The notes under the pieces were generated by a model, which was given only the letters and a program-made list of their open reading frames with translations, was not told the DNA's origin and ran no database searches. Made by a program: the position numbers and the translations under genes. Shown piece after piece: positions 56,707 through 64,000 of a DNA stretch of 64,000 bases. How positions within the stretch are numbered: position 1 is the stretch's first letter; the number at the start of each line of letters is the position of its first letter. Source of the DNA: Roseibium sp. MMSF_3412 (GTDB lineage: Bacteria; Pseudomonadota; Alphaproteobacteria; Rhizobiales; Stappiaceae); assembly GCF_030733265.1 (NCBI RefSeq), contig NZ_JASHJI010000001.1, positions 372,001 to 436,000 of the forward strand, given 5' to 3'.

Positions 56707-57768
56707 ATGCCCTTAATAGTTGGTGATATTGAAATCCATCTTGGCCCCCAGGAACAGGGCGGCCCCGATTCCCTTCTGGACCCGATCCTCGAATTCATCG
56801 GCCGCGCGGGCAACAGGCAGAACCTGATGATTGCCGTGCAGGAAATCGACAATCCGGCAATCGCAAATGCCATCATCCAGGCACGGCTGCGGGGCGCGGT
56901 CATCGATCTGGTTGTCGAGCAGAGCTACCTGCTGGCGGCAAAGAAACCGAAAGACCTTGCAGGCGCACACGCGCCGGGCGGCAAACACGAAATCAACCGC
57001 GAACTCTTCAATGCCATCCTGCGGTCAACCGCCGACGTGAAGGTCGACTTCAACCCGAACATCTTCCACCAGAAATTCATGGTGCTCGGCAACAGGGTTC
57101 TGACCGGTTCAACGAATTTCACCACGACCGGCGTCACCAAGAACCTGAACCATGTGGTCGTCGTCAACGACGCAGAGGTCGCCAACGCCTACAAGAAGGA
57201 ATTCAAGGAGATCAGGGAAGGCCGTTTCGGCAAGTTCTCCATAGCACATGGACCCGCGCCAAAAGAGGCAAAGGTGTCCGGCATTCGCGTGAAACCGCTG
57301 TTCGCTCCCGATCACGCGCCGGAAATGGAGATCATGAAACAGATCCTGAAGGCCAAAGAGCGGGTGGATTTCGCGGCCTTCACCTTCGCGCAGTCCTCCG
57401 GTATCGACGATGCCCTGATCGCCGCGCACAAGAACGGCATCAAGATCAACGGCGTGCTGGATCGCCGCCAGGCCAACCAGAAATGGGCGGCCAAGCACTC
57501 GCTTCATGCCGCCGGTATCCATGTCGCCGTCGCAGGCGGGCGCGGCCAGCTTGGCAAGGTGCACCACAAGCTGATGACGATCGACAACAAAGTGTCGATT
57601 TTCGGCAGCTTCAACTACACGAAGCCCGCCAACAAATCGAATGATGAAAACATCATCGTCATTGGCGAAGTGAGCGAGACGGATACAGCCGCCAAAGCCG
57701 CACAGAAGAAAATTGCGCTTGCCGCACGCAAAGAGATCGACCGGATCATAGACGAGTTCGGCGAATGA
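56707..57768 (+). CDS. stand-alone phospholipase D-like protein
   Basis: A 353-aa protein with two PLD-fold halves. The first motif is H121-Q-K123 then GSTNFT, but the Asp of HxKx4D is Gly. The second is H286-H-K288-x4-D293 with GSFNYT, complete. There is no signal peptide or membrane span. AAGGA eight bases before the ATG at 56707 sets the start. It could be a nuclease or phosphodiesterase. Surrounding genes (VOC, 2OG oxygenase) give no pathway. Confidence 0.8.
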   Translation: MPLIVGDIEIHLGPQEQGGPDSLLDPILEFIGRAGNRQNLMIAVQEIDNPAIANAIIQARLRGAVIDLVVEQSYLLAAKKPKDLAGAHAPGGKHEINRELFNAILRSTADVKVDFNPNIFHQKFMVLGNRVLTGSTNFTTTGVTKNLNHVVVVNDAEVANAYKKEFKEIREGRFGKFSIAHGPAPKEAKVSGIRVKPLFAPDHAPEMEIMKQILKAKERVDFAAFTFAQSSGIDDALIAAHKNGIKINGVLDRRQANQKWAAKHSLHAAGIHVAVAGGRGQLGKVHHKLMTIDNKVSIFGSFNYTKPANKSNDENIIVIGEVSETDTAAKAAQKKIALAARKEIDRIIDEFGE

Positions 57769-57947
57769 GCCGGAGCCTCACGGCGTCATTTCGTGCGGTC
57801 GCTGAAATCTCCCGGGAGGTGATCCTGCAAGGCAGTCCCTGAAGCGGGAGCAGCAACCCGCACGGAATTTCCATTCAAAGTGACAAAGGGATTGCGGTCC
57901 AGCGCACAAAACGCTTGAAAGGCAGGATCAACTTCTGGATCGGTCCC

Positions 57948-58496
57948 ATGTTCACCTACGCCCTGCCCTGTCTGTTCACACCATCGGAATGCGGTGAAAT
58001 CATAGCCTTGAGCGAAGGCGAGACACAGGACAGCGGTGGCCTTGTCGGCGGCGTCCAGCAAGGCAACATTCGCCGCGCCAGGATCAGCTGGCTCGACGAT
58101 GAGGGCCCGGCGAGCTGGGTGATGAGGCGCATCATGGAGGCTGTCGCGCAGGCGAACCGGGAAGTATTCGACTTCGATATCACCGAGTTCCGCGAACGGC
58201 TGCAGGTTGCCCGCTACGACGACAGCGAAGCGGGTCACTACGACTGGCACTCGGACATCGGCGAAGGCCGGATTGCCCAGTTCAGGAAGGCGACGATCGT
58301 GACGCAACTGTCGCCGACCGACGCCTACGAGGGCGGCGGGCTTGAAATCAATCTCGGGAACCGGATCATGTCCGCGCCGCGGGATCAGGGCAGTGCCGTC
58401 GTCTTCGCGAGCTTCATGCTCCACAGGGTTGTTCCGGTGACGAAGGGAACGCGAACGTCCCTGACATGCTGGAGCCATGGTCCCCGGTTTCGATGA
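57948..58496 (+). CDS. 2OG-Fe(II) oxygenase (prolyl 4-hydroxylase-like)
   Basis: A 182-aa double-stranded beta-helix dioxygenase. Iron ligands H101-x-D103 (YDWHSD) and H159 (FMLHRV), with R169 in KGTRTSLTCW for 2-oxoglutarate. ITEFRERLQVARYDD resembles the P4H/PKHD group that hydroxylates proteins or small molecules. ATG at 57948; the longer TTG start has no site. The target is unknown. Confidence 0.85.
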   Translation: MFTYALPCLFTPSECGEIIALSEGETQDSGGLVGGVQQGNIRRARISWLDDEGPASWVMRRIMEAVAQANREVFDFDITEFRERLQVARYDDSEAGHYDWHSDIGEGRIAQFRKATIVTQLSPTDAYEGGGLEINLGNRIMSAPRDQGSAVVFASFMLHRVVPVTKGTRTSLTCWSHGPRFR

Positions 58497-58731
58497 GGTG
58501 GCGCCTCCTCCTGACGGACGGACAATCAGGAGCGCGCGCGTGACGTATCAATCACCCAATTGGATCATCACTTCGAGCGTGTAAATCCGCGTTCACTTTT
58601 TCCTCATCCAATTTTGTCCGGCAGCCGTACTCCACCGCAACACAGGTTACAGCAACCCCTTGTATCCGTTCGGGAAAAAACCGTTTCCCGGAACGCTTCA
58701 TCCATGCCTGTGTCTAGCTCGGGAGTGAGTC

Positions 58732-59214
58732 ATGAAACTGATCCAGAAATTCGTCTTTGCCCTTCTCCTCGTTCTTCCGCTTTCCGCTGCCAAAGCGGGC
58801 GAAAAGGACATCGTCGACACCGCCGTTGGTGCGGGTTCCTTCAACACTCTCGTTGCCGCCGTTCAGGCCGCGGGTCTCGTTGAAACACTCAAGGGCGAAG
58901 GCCCCTTCACTGTCTTTGCTCCGACCGACGAAGCGTTTGCAGCCCTGCCGGCCGGTACGGTTGAAAATCTGCTGAAGCCGGAAAACAAGGACCAGCTGGT
59001 TGCCATCCTGACGTACCACGTCGTGCCGGGCAAAGTGATGTCCTCTGACATCGCCGGTAAAAAAGCCGAAGTCGCGTCCGTTCAGGGCGGTGAAATCTCC
59101 GTCGATGCAACGGACGGCGTGAAGGTTGATGGCGCGAAAGTTGTGAGCGCCGACATCGAAACCTCCAACGGTGTCATTCACGTCATCGATGCCGTGATCC
59201 TGCCGAAGTCCTAA
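58732..59214 (+). CDS. secreted fasciclin (FAS1) domain protein
   Basis: 160 aa: signal peptide 1-22 ([22 protein letters not shown]), then one FAS1 domain with [24 protein letters not shown], the H1 box [28 protein letters not shown] and the H2 box [15 protein letters not shown]1 domains mediate adhesion or small-ligand binding outside the membrane. GGGAG before the ATG; strong terminator after the stop. The 235 bases upstream hold nothing I can identify. Confidence 0.92.
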   Translation: MKLIQKFVFALLLVLPLSAAKAGEKDIVDTAVGAGSFNTLVAAVQAAGLVETLKGEGPFTVFAPTDEAFAALPAGTVENLLKPENKDQLVAILTYHVVPGKVMSSDIAGKKAEVASVQGGEISVDATDGVKVDGAKVVSADIETSNGVIHVIDAVILPKS

Positions 59215-59258
59215 GGCTCAGACGGGTACATCCTTAGCCCCATCATGTACCCTCTGAA

Positions 59259-59291
59259 GGCGCGGTCTCGCACGAGGCCGCGCCTTTTCGT
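59259..59291 (+). terminator. intrinsic terminator of the fasciclin gene
   Basis: GGCGCGG (59259-59265) pairs with CCGCGCC (59278-59284), extended by CTC/GAG, with loop GCAC, then TTTTCGTTT. Confidence 0.85.
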
Positions 59292-59435
59292 TTGGTTCGG
59301 CACATTCACCTGTCATGAATCGGCTGCTGCGATATGTGAGCAGACCGAGGCGGCATTGCAGTCCTGTTAAAAAAATAATGCGTCTTGCGACCAACCTAGG
59401 CTGGACAGGCTCCGTAAAATAGTCCAGAACAGTTT

Positions 59436-59452
59436 TCTAGAATAATTCTAAA
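59436..59452 (+). promoter_or_regulatory. Irr box (iron control element) upstream of bfr
   Basis: TCTAGAATAATTCTAAA, an inverted repeat TCTAGAAT-A-ATTCTAAA with one mismatched pair, 36-52 bases before the bfr ATG. The known alphaproteobacterial Irr/ICE motif is of the TTTAGAA..TTCTAAA type. Irr represses iron-storage genes under iron limitation; bfr is an established member of predicted Irr regulons. Confidence 0.75.
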
Positions 59453-59487
59453 CTACGAAGTTCACATGCTCATAAGGAGAGGTTTCC

Positions 59488-59973
59488 ATGAAGGGAAGTG
59501 AGAAGGTCATCGAGCGCCTGAACGAAGCGCTGTTTCTCGAGCTGGGTGCGATCAATCAGTATTGGCTGCACTACCGCCTTCTGAGCGACTGGGGATTTGC
59601 GCGCCTCGCCAAGAAGGAGCGCGAAGAATCCATCGAGGAAATGCAACACGCCGACAAACTCACGGATCGGATCATCTTCCTGGAAGGTCATCCGAACATG
59701 CAGAAAGTCGCGCCCCTGCGCATCGGCCAGAACATCAAGGAAGTTCTGGAAAGTGATCTTGCCGGCGAGTATGAGGCGCGGACGTCCTACAAGACATCGC
59801 GCGACATTTGCCGCGACGAAGGCGACTACGTTTCCATGGCCCTGTTCGAGGAATTGCTTGCAGACGAGGAAGGCCATATCGACTTCCTGGAGACCCAGCT
59901 CGAGCTGCTGGAAAAGATCGGCGAAGAGCGCTACGGCCTTTTGAACGCCGCACCTGCAGACGAAGCCGAATAA
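59488..59973 (+). CDS. bfr: bacterioferritin
   Basis: 161 aa, four-helix bundle. Ferroxidase ligands E18, E51, H54, E94, E127 and H130 all match the Escherichia coli numbering, and M52, the haem ligand, is present. It stores iron as a 24-mer. GGAGAGG lies seven bases before the ATG. Single gene under a probable Irr operator, closed by a strong terminator. Confidence 0.97.
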   Translation: MKGSEKVIERLNEALFLELGAINQYWLHYRLLSDWGFARLAKKEREESIEEMQHADKLTDRIIFLEGHPNMQKVAPLRIGQNIKEVLESDLAGEYEARTSYKTSRDICRDEGDYVSMALFEELLADEEGHIDFLETQLELLEKIGEERYGLLNAAPADEAE

Positions 59974-59999
59974 AGGCCAGCCCCTCGACAACACGTCCG

Positions 60000-60028
60000 C
60001 GCGCGCCTGAAAGGGCGCGCGTTTTTTT
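60000..60028 (+). terminator. intrinsic terminator of bfr
   Basis: CGCGCGCC (60000-60007), 6-base loop, GGCGCGCG (60014-60021), then seven T. It closes bfr just before the CtrA-like box and the 47-codon gene. Confidence 0.92.
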
Positions 60029-60045
60029 AATCCGCCGGTCCCTCA

Positions 60046-60060
60046 TTAACGTAGAGTTAA
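60046..60060 (+). promoter_or_regulatory. CtrA-type box TTAA-N7-TTAA
   Basis: TTAA (60046-60049), CGTAGAG, TTAA (60057-60060): an exact match to the CtrA consensus core, 20 bases before the ATG of the 47-codon gene and after the bfr terminator. It is also part of a palindrome ATTAAC-GTAGA-GTTAAT. CtrA is the cell-cycle regulator of alphaproteobacteria. An 8-base match can occur by chance, but its placement is right for a promoter element. Confidence 0.5.
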
Positions 60061-60080
60061 TATGACTTGAGGAGGCAGGC

Positions 60081-60224
60081 ATGCGGAAAGAATTATTGAT
60101 ACAACTGGCGGATATGCTGGAGGCTCAGATCCGGATCCTCGCAGACACCGGCTACTCCGAGGAAGCCGATGTCGCGAGGCAGGAAGTTGTCTCTCTGAGG
60201 CTGCTGGCTGGCGTAACAGACTGA
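60081..60224 (+). CDS. 47-aa small protein, unknown function
   Basis: Frame from ATG 60081 to TGA 60222-60224. GAGGAGG lies six bases upstream, one of the best ribosome sites in the window. The protein begins MRKELLIQLADMLEAQIRIL and ends LLAGVTD; it is amphipathic helical, with no membrane span. It has its own space between the bfr terminator and convergent AMP nucleosidase, and a CtrA-type box in front. I do not recognise a family. Confidence 0.65.
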   Translation: MRKELLIQLADMLEAQIRILADTGYSEEADVARQEVVSLRLLAGVTD

Positions 60225-60232
60225 GGCCCTGC

Positions 60233-61744
60233 TCACTGAAACGCCGTTTCGGCGAAGCTTCTGAGTTTTCGCGAATGCAGGCGTTCGGCGGTCATGTTGC
60301 GCATTTTCTCCAGCGCGCTGATCCCGATCTGAAGATGCTGCGCGACCTGCCGCTTGTAGAAGTCCGTCGCCATGCCGGGCAGTTTCAGTTCTCCATGGAG
60401 CGGCTTGTCGGAGATGCACAGCAGCGTGCCGTATGGAACACGGAAGCGGAAGCCGTTGGCGGCAATCGTCGCCGACTCCATGTCGAGCGCGATTGCCCTG
60501 GATTGCGAGAAGCGTTTGACCAGTTCCGGCTGATCCCACAATTCCCAGTTCCTGTTGTCGAGCGAAACCACGGTTCCCGTCCGCATGAGGCGTTTGAGTT
60601 CATAGCCGTCAAGACCGGTGATTTCGGCAACCGCGTCCTCCAGTGCCACCTGCACTTCCGCCAGCGGCGGGATCGGAACCCAGGTCGGTAGATCCTGATT
60701 GAGAACGTTGTCGTCGCGGACATAGCCGTGCGCCAGCACATAGTCCCCGAGCGTCTGGCTGTTTCTGAGACCGGCACAATGGCCCAGCATCAGCCAGACA
60801 TGCGGTCGCAGAACGGCGATATGGTCGGTAATCGTCTTGGCGTTCGACGGGCCGACTCCAATATTCACCATGGTGATGCCGCTGCCGTCGGCCCGTTTCA
60901 GGTGGTAGGCCGGCATCTGCGGCAGCTTCGCAGGCTCCGTGCCGCAGGAGGGCTCGCTCTCACCGGCTTCGGTCGTCAAGTTGCCCGGCGCGACAAAGGC
61001 CTCGTATCCACTGCCCGGGGTGTGCAGGAGTTCCTTCGACATGCGGCAGAATTCGTCGATATAGAACTGGTAGTTCGTGAAAAGCACGTAGTTCTGAAAG
61101 TGCTCCGCTGCCGTTGCCGTATAGTGCTGCAAGCGGTGCAGCGAATAATCGATCCTGGGTGCTGTGAAGGGTGCCAGCGGCATGACACCGTCGGCCGGTT
61201 CGTAGGTTCCATTGGCAATGGAATCATCCATGACCGTCAGGTCCGGCAGGTCAAAGATATCGGCGAGCGGTCTTTCCAGATTCGCCGCCGCAGCGCCGCC
61301 CTCGACATGCGTGCCGTCGTAAAAGGCAAAATGAAGCGGTATCGGTGTTTCACTGTCACCCACAAGGATCGGCACATCGTGGTTCTTCATCAGCAGTTTA
61401 AGCTGCGCCTCCAGATAATGCCGAAACAGATCCGGGCGCGTGATCGTTGCCGCATGCGTTCCCGGTCCTGAAACGAAGCCGTAGGACAGGCGGCTGTCCA
61501 GACGCACGTGGCTGTCGGTGACAACCCGGACCTGGGGATAATAGGCCCTGACGTGCTCCTGGATGTTTTCTCCTTCCAGAAGATCGTTGAAATGCGAACG
61601 CAAAAAAGCCGTGTTCGCCTCGAAGATGTCTATCAGGCGGTCGACCGCGTGTTTCGCATTTGTAAACACCTCAAGCGGATGCGAAGGCGCCTTGCGCATA
61701 CGCCTCTTGCCCAGCGGGTAATCGCCGTTGATCAGATTGGACAT
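60233..61744 (-). CDS. amn: AMP nucleosidase
   Basis: A 503-aa enzyme splitting AMP to adenine and ribose 5-phosphate. N-terminal AMN domain about 20-190 (VDRLIDIFEANTAFLRSHFNDLLEG, RPDLFRHYLEAQLKLLMKNHDVPILVG). The C-terminal nucleoside phosphorylase-like domain has GITMVNIGVGPSNAKTITDHIAVLRPHVWLMLGHCAGLR and ALDMESATIAANGFRFRVPYGTLLCISDKPLHGELKLPG. AAGGAG precedes the ATG. Length is typical. Confidence 0.96.
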   Translation of the reverse strand: MSNLINGDYPLGKRRMRKAPSHPLEVFTNAKHAVDRLIDIFEANTAFLRSHFNDLLEGENIQEHVRAYYPQVRVVTDSHVRLDSRLSYGFVSGPGTHAATITRPDLFRHYLEAQLKLLMKNHDVPILVGDSETPIPLHFAFYDGTHVEGGAAAANLERPLADIFDLPDLTVMDDSIANGTYEPADGVMPLAPFTAPRIDYSLHRLQHYTATAAEHFQNYVLFTNYQFYIDEFCRMSKELLHTPGSGYEAFVAPGNLTTEAGESEPSCGTEPAKLPQMPAYHLKRADGSGITMVNIGVGPSNAKTITDHIAVLRPHVWLMLGHCAGLRNSQTLGDYVLAHGYVRDDNVLNQDLPTWVPIPPLAEVQVALEDAVAEITGLDGYELKRLMRTGTVVSLDNRNWELWDQPELVKRFSQSRAIALDMESATIAANGFRFRVPYGTLLCISDKPLHGELKLPGMATDFYKRQVAQHLQIGISALEKMRNMTAERLHSRKLRSFAETAFQ

Positions 61745-62043
61745 GAAAGTCTCCTTATTGTTGTTATGGCGAACACACTCCCGCCAGATGTCCCCTGCGT
61801 CAATACACGTATCAGGTGTTTTTGAATTTTTTTTCGCAATGAGAAAAATTCTTCAGTCAAACCGAAGCCCAATTTGAACGCCTGACCCCTGCCATCATTG
61901 CCCGCAAGTGCTCCAGGGGATTTTGATGCCGTGTCATCAAAGGGAGTTGCGGCAGGTCGTTCCCGTGTGGAGCTGTGAAACGGACTTTCCGCCGGTTCGC
62001 AATCCCGGTACTATCGGTATGAATTCTCATCAGGAGCTTCCCC

Positions 62044-62844
62044 ATGAAACGTACCCTATTGAGCCTTGCGGTTGCTGTCTTGCCTATGCTCGGAGCCGGG
62101 TTCGCCGCGCAGGCGGCCGATCTGCCCGATCTTGGAGGACGGGAAGTCGTGATTGCGTCGGAAAACACCTATCCCCCGCTTCAGTTCATCGATCCGAAGA
62201 CCAGCCAGCCGGCGGGTTGGGAATACGAGGCGGTTGCCGAAATCGCCAAGCGGCTCAACATGACGGTCACCTATGAGAACGTAAGCTGGGACGCCATGAT
62301 CCCCGCGATCTCGGCCGGCGAATATGATGTCGCGATGAACGGCATCACGATACGCGAGGACCGTGCCGAGAAAGTCGCCTTCTCCGATCCCTACATGCGC
62401 TCGGAAATGTACATGCTGGTGCGTGCCGACGAAGACCGGTTCACGGACCCTGCAGGTTTCGCCGGCAATGACGACTTCCTCGCAGGCGCACAGCCGGGCA
62501 CGACACCGTTCTACGTGACCGTCTATGAAGTTCTCGACGGCGACGAGAACAACCAGCGTATCAAGCTTTTTGAAACCTTCGGCGCGGCCGTTCAGGCGCT
62601 CAAGGTCGGGGATGTCGACCTTGTTCTGACCGACAGCACCGGCGGGCAAGGGTATGTCAATGCCAACCCGGACACGTTCAAACTGATCGGCGATCCGATG
62701 GGGACGGAAGATTTCGGCTTCATCTTTCCGAAGAACACCGACCTGATCGAACCGTTCAACGCCGCGATTGCCAGTATGCGCGCCGATGGGACGCTGGATG
62801 CGCTCAACAAGAAATGGTTCTTCGACTACAAGGCGGGTCAGTAA
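62044..62844 (+). CDS. polar amino acid ABC transporter substrate-binding protein
   Basis: 266 aa, family 3 periplasmic binding protein. Signal peptide 1-25. [38 protein letters not shown] and [34 protein letters not shown] are the hallmarks; [19 protein letters not shown] follows. It captures amino acids in the periplasm and delivers them to the permease encoded 145 bases downstream. AGGAGC before the ATG. Confidence 0.93.
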   Translation: MKRTLLSLAVAVLPMLGAGFAAQAADLPDLGGREVVIASENTYPPLQFIDPKTSQPAGWEYEAVAEIAKRLNMTVTYENVSWDAMIPAISAGEYDVAMNGITIREDRAEKVAFSDPYMRSEMYMLVRADEDRFTDPAGFAGNDDFLAGAQPGTTPFYVTVYEVLDGDENNQRIKLFETFGAAVQALKVGDVDLVLTDSTGGQGYVNANPDTFKLIGDPMGTEDFGFIFPKNTDLIEPFNAAIASMRADGTLDALNKKWFFDYKAGQ

Positions 62845-62885
62845 CAGCCACAAAGTCTGCCGTTTCGAGGCAGACAGACGCTCGT

Positions 62886-62929
62886 GTGGCCGGTATCGGG
62901 AGAATGCCCGGGGCCGGCCACTTTCTTTT
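62886..62929 (+). terminator. partial terminator between binding protein and permease genes
   Basis: GTGGCCGG (62886-62893) pairs with CCGGCCAC (62914-62921), with an inner CGGG/CCCG stem, then TTTCTTTT. Such hairpins let the binding protein be made in excess over the permease. Confidence 0.7.
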
Positions 62930-62988
62930 GCATCCGGCCGCAAAAACCGCAAACAACACTCTGCCCGCCCCAACCGCAAGAAAACGCC

Positions 62989-63798
62989 ATGTTCCGAAAA
63001 AAGATCGCATCCGCTTCCCCCAAACAGGATTTTCCCTATTGGCTGGCCGCCGCTTGCGTGATCGCCGCCTTTCTCCTGTTCCGGATCGGTACCGACGAAA
63101 TTTACACGCAGGTGATGGCAACGGTCTCGCGCGGTATCGGCCTGACGATCTTCGTCACGCTCGTGGCGTTCTTCCTGGCCTCCGTGATCGGGCTTCTGCT
63201 GGCGCTGGCATCGCTGTCCGGATCGATCGTGTTGCGGCAGTCGGCAAGGTTCTACATCGAGGTCGTGCGCGGCCTGCCGATCATCGTCCTTCTGCTCTAT
63301 ATCGCCTTTGTCGGAACGCCGCTGATTGTCGCGGCGATCAACGCCGTTCTGGAACCACTTGGTGCGGACCCCATGCGCACACGCGACTTTCCGCTGCTCT
63401 GGCGGGCGATCGTCGCCCTGATGATCGGCTATTCCGCGTTCATCGCCGAGGTTTTCCGAGCCGGCATCCAGGCGGTCGACAAGGGCCAGATCGAGGCGGC
63501 CGAGGCGCTTGGCATGAACCGCTGGCTGCGGTTCCGACTGATCATCTTTCCCCAGGCGCTCAAGACCATCCTGCCGCCGCTTGGAAACGACTTCGTGGCC
63601 ATGATCAAGGACAGCTCGCTCGTCTCGGTTCTCGGGGTTGCGGACATCACCCAGCTCGGCAAGGTCTATGCCGCCGGGTCTTTCCGCTATTTCGAGACCT
63701 ATAACGTTGTTGCGCTTATCTACCTTATGATGACCATAACGCTCTCCCTCGCCCTGCGCCGCTTCGAGCGTTCGAAAGAGGTTGGCGGACAGTCGTGA
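62989..63798 (+). CDS. polar amino acid ABC transporter permease
   Basis: 269 aa, HisM/GlnP type. Membrane spans at about 17-34, 45-75, 80-110 and further on. The EAA loop interacting with the ATPase is EAAEALGMNRWLRFRLIIFPQALKTILPPLGNDFVAMIKDSSL. Start at 62989 (MFRKKIAS) because upstream codons overlap the hairpin. No ATPase gene follows; the next gene is a DNA glycosylase. Confidence 0.9.
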   Translation: MFRKKIASASPKQDFPYWLAAACVIAAFLLFRIGTDEIYTQVMATVSRGIGLTIFVTLVAFFLASVIGLLLALASLSGSIVLRQSARFYIEVVRGLPIIVLLLYIAFVGTPLIVAAINAVLEPLGADPMRTRDFPLLWRAIVALMIGYSAFIAEVFRAGIQAVDKGQIEAAEALGMNRWLRFRLIIFPQALKTILPPLGNDFVAMIKDSSLVSVLGVADITQLGKVYAAGSFRYFETYNVVALIYLMMTITLSLALRRFERSKEVGGQS

Positions 63799-63873
63799 AA
63801 CAGAGGTTGCACCGGCGGCCGTCTTCGTTTTCTCTTGTCTCCCCTGCGGAGACAGGAAAAGGAGATCAGGCGG

Positions 63874-64000
63874 ATGCGTTCCTTCGAAGAGATCGAGGCT
63901 CTGGCGGCAGAGAAGAAGGGCGGAGCCAAGAAGCTCAAGGCACTGCTGGCGGAGCACAACCTGCCCAAGTCCGAGGCCGATCTGAAAAAGACCGGCGACG
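63874..64000 (+). CDS. DNA-3-methyladenine glycosylase I-like protein (5' end only)
   Basis: The first 42 codons before the window ends. MRSFEEIEALAAEKKGGAKK and KALLAEHNLPKSEADLKKTGD resemble the opening of alphaproteobacterial HhH-GPD DNA-3-methyladenine glycosylases. AGGAG lies eight bases before the ATG. A GTCTCC/GGAGAC hairpin (63837-63853) sits just upstream. The call rests on this N-terminus alone. Confidence 0.6.
   Translation, partial: MRSFEEIEALAAEKKGGAKKLKALLAEHNLPKSEADLKKTGD

Noticed and set aside
62056..63957. A 633-codon minus-strand frame opposite the ABC transporter genes
   Set aside because: The plus-strand binding protein and permease have full family motifs; the antisense frame has none.
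1..64000. tRNA, rRNA, CRISPR arrays or prophage
   Set aside because: None recognised on reading the intergenic regions; a tRNAscan or CRISPR finder run would settle this.

Overview
The window looks like a chromosomal segment of an alphaproteobacterium of the Rhizobiales/Hyphomicrobiales type; a marine Stappiaceae-like genome (Labrenzia/Roseibium/Stappia) is my best guess. This is an inference from gene content and order, not a database match. Supporting features are betaine-lipid genes (btaA/btaB), a NadQ-type NAD regulator, the split F0 operon atpI-atpB-atpE-atpF'-atpF, separate glyQ and glyS, an Irr-type box before bacterioferritin, a CtrA-type box, and generally GC-rich coding DNA. Almost all of it is housekeeping or metabolic. 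I see no rRNA, tRNA, CRISPR array, prophage or intact transposase.

Layout. 1-9.7 kb: start of btaB and all of btaA, an L,D-transpeptidase, a dihydroorotase-like amidohydrolase, then a tight plus-strand run ygfZ / HD hydrolase / tyrosine phosphatase / nadQ, followed by a SleB-type wall hydrolase and yqhA. 9.7-15.2 kb: the minus-strand NAD operon nadA-nadB-nadC with a GlxA-type regulator behind it. Two near-identical 268 bp terminal-inverted-repeat elements flank this region, one of them sitting between nadA and nadB. A palindromic operator lies over the nadA promoter. 15.4-30.7 kb: MFS transporter, desaturase, GNAT, glyS, a GGDEF-EAL protein, DUF2207, LemA, glyQ, MATE exporter, a 61-aa membrane protein, SppA, PilZ protein and a family-4-like uracil-DNA glycosylase.

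30.8-33.9 kb: ETF-ubiquinone oxidoreductase, then 1.2 kb without convincing genes. That gap has several strong hairpins, two plus-strand intrinsic terminators with no assigned gene, and an AT-rich island; it is the best place here to look for unannotated RNAs. 33.9-46.4 kb: RhlE-like helicase, PQQ-type sugar dehydrogenase, chorismate mutase, MaeB, ceramidase-like protein, PLP aminotransferase, moaB, GNAT, glutathionyl-hydroquinone reductase-like protein, glycosyltransferase, radical SAM protein and RNase HII. A 0.7 kb mosaic of short palindromic repeats follows.

47-56 kb: the F0 ATP synthase operon with a good promoter and terminator, then smc, a DsbA-family protein and a DciA-like protein on the minus strand, divergent from mutY. 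56-64 kb: VOC protein, PLD-like protein, 2OG-Fe(II) oxygenase, fasciclin protein, bfr with an Irr box, a 47-codon gene behind a perfect CtrA half-site pair, AMP nucleosidase, a polar amino-acid ABC binding protein and permease (no ATPase gene in view), and the start of a DNA-3-methyladenine glycosylase gene.
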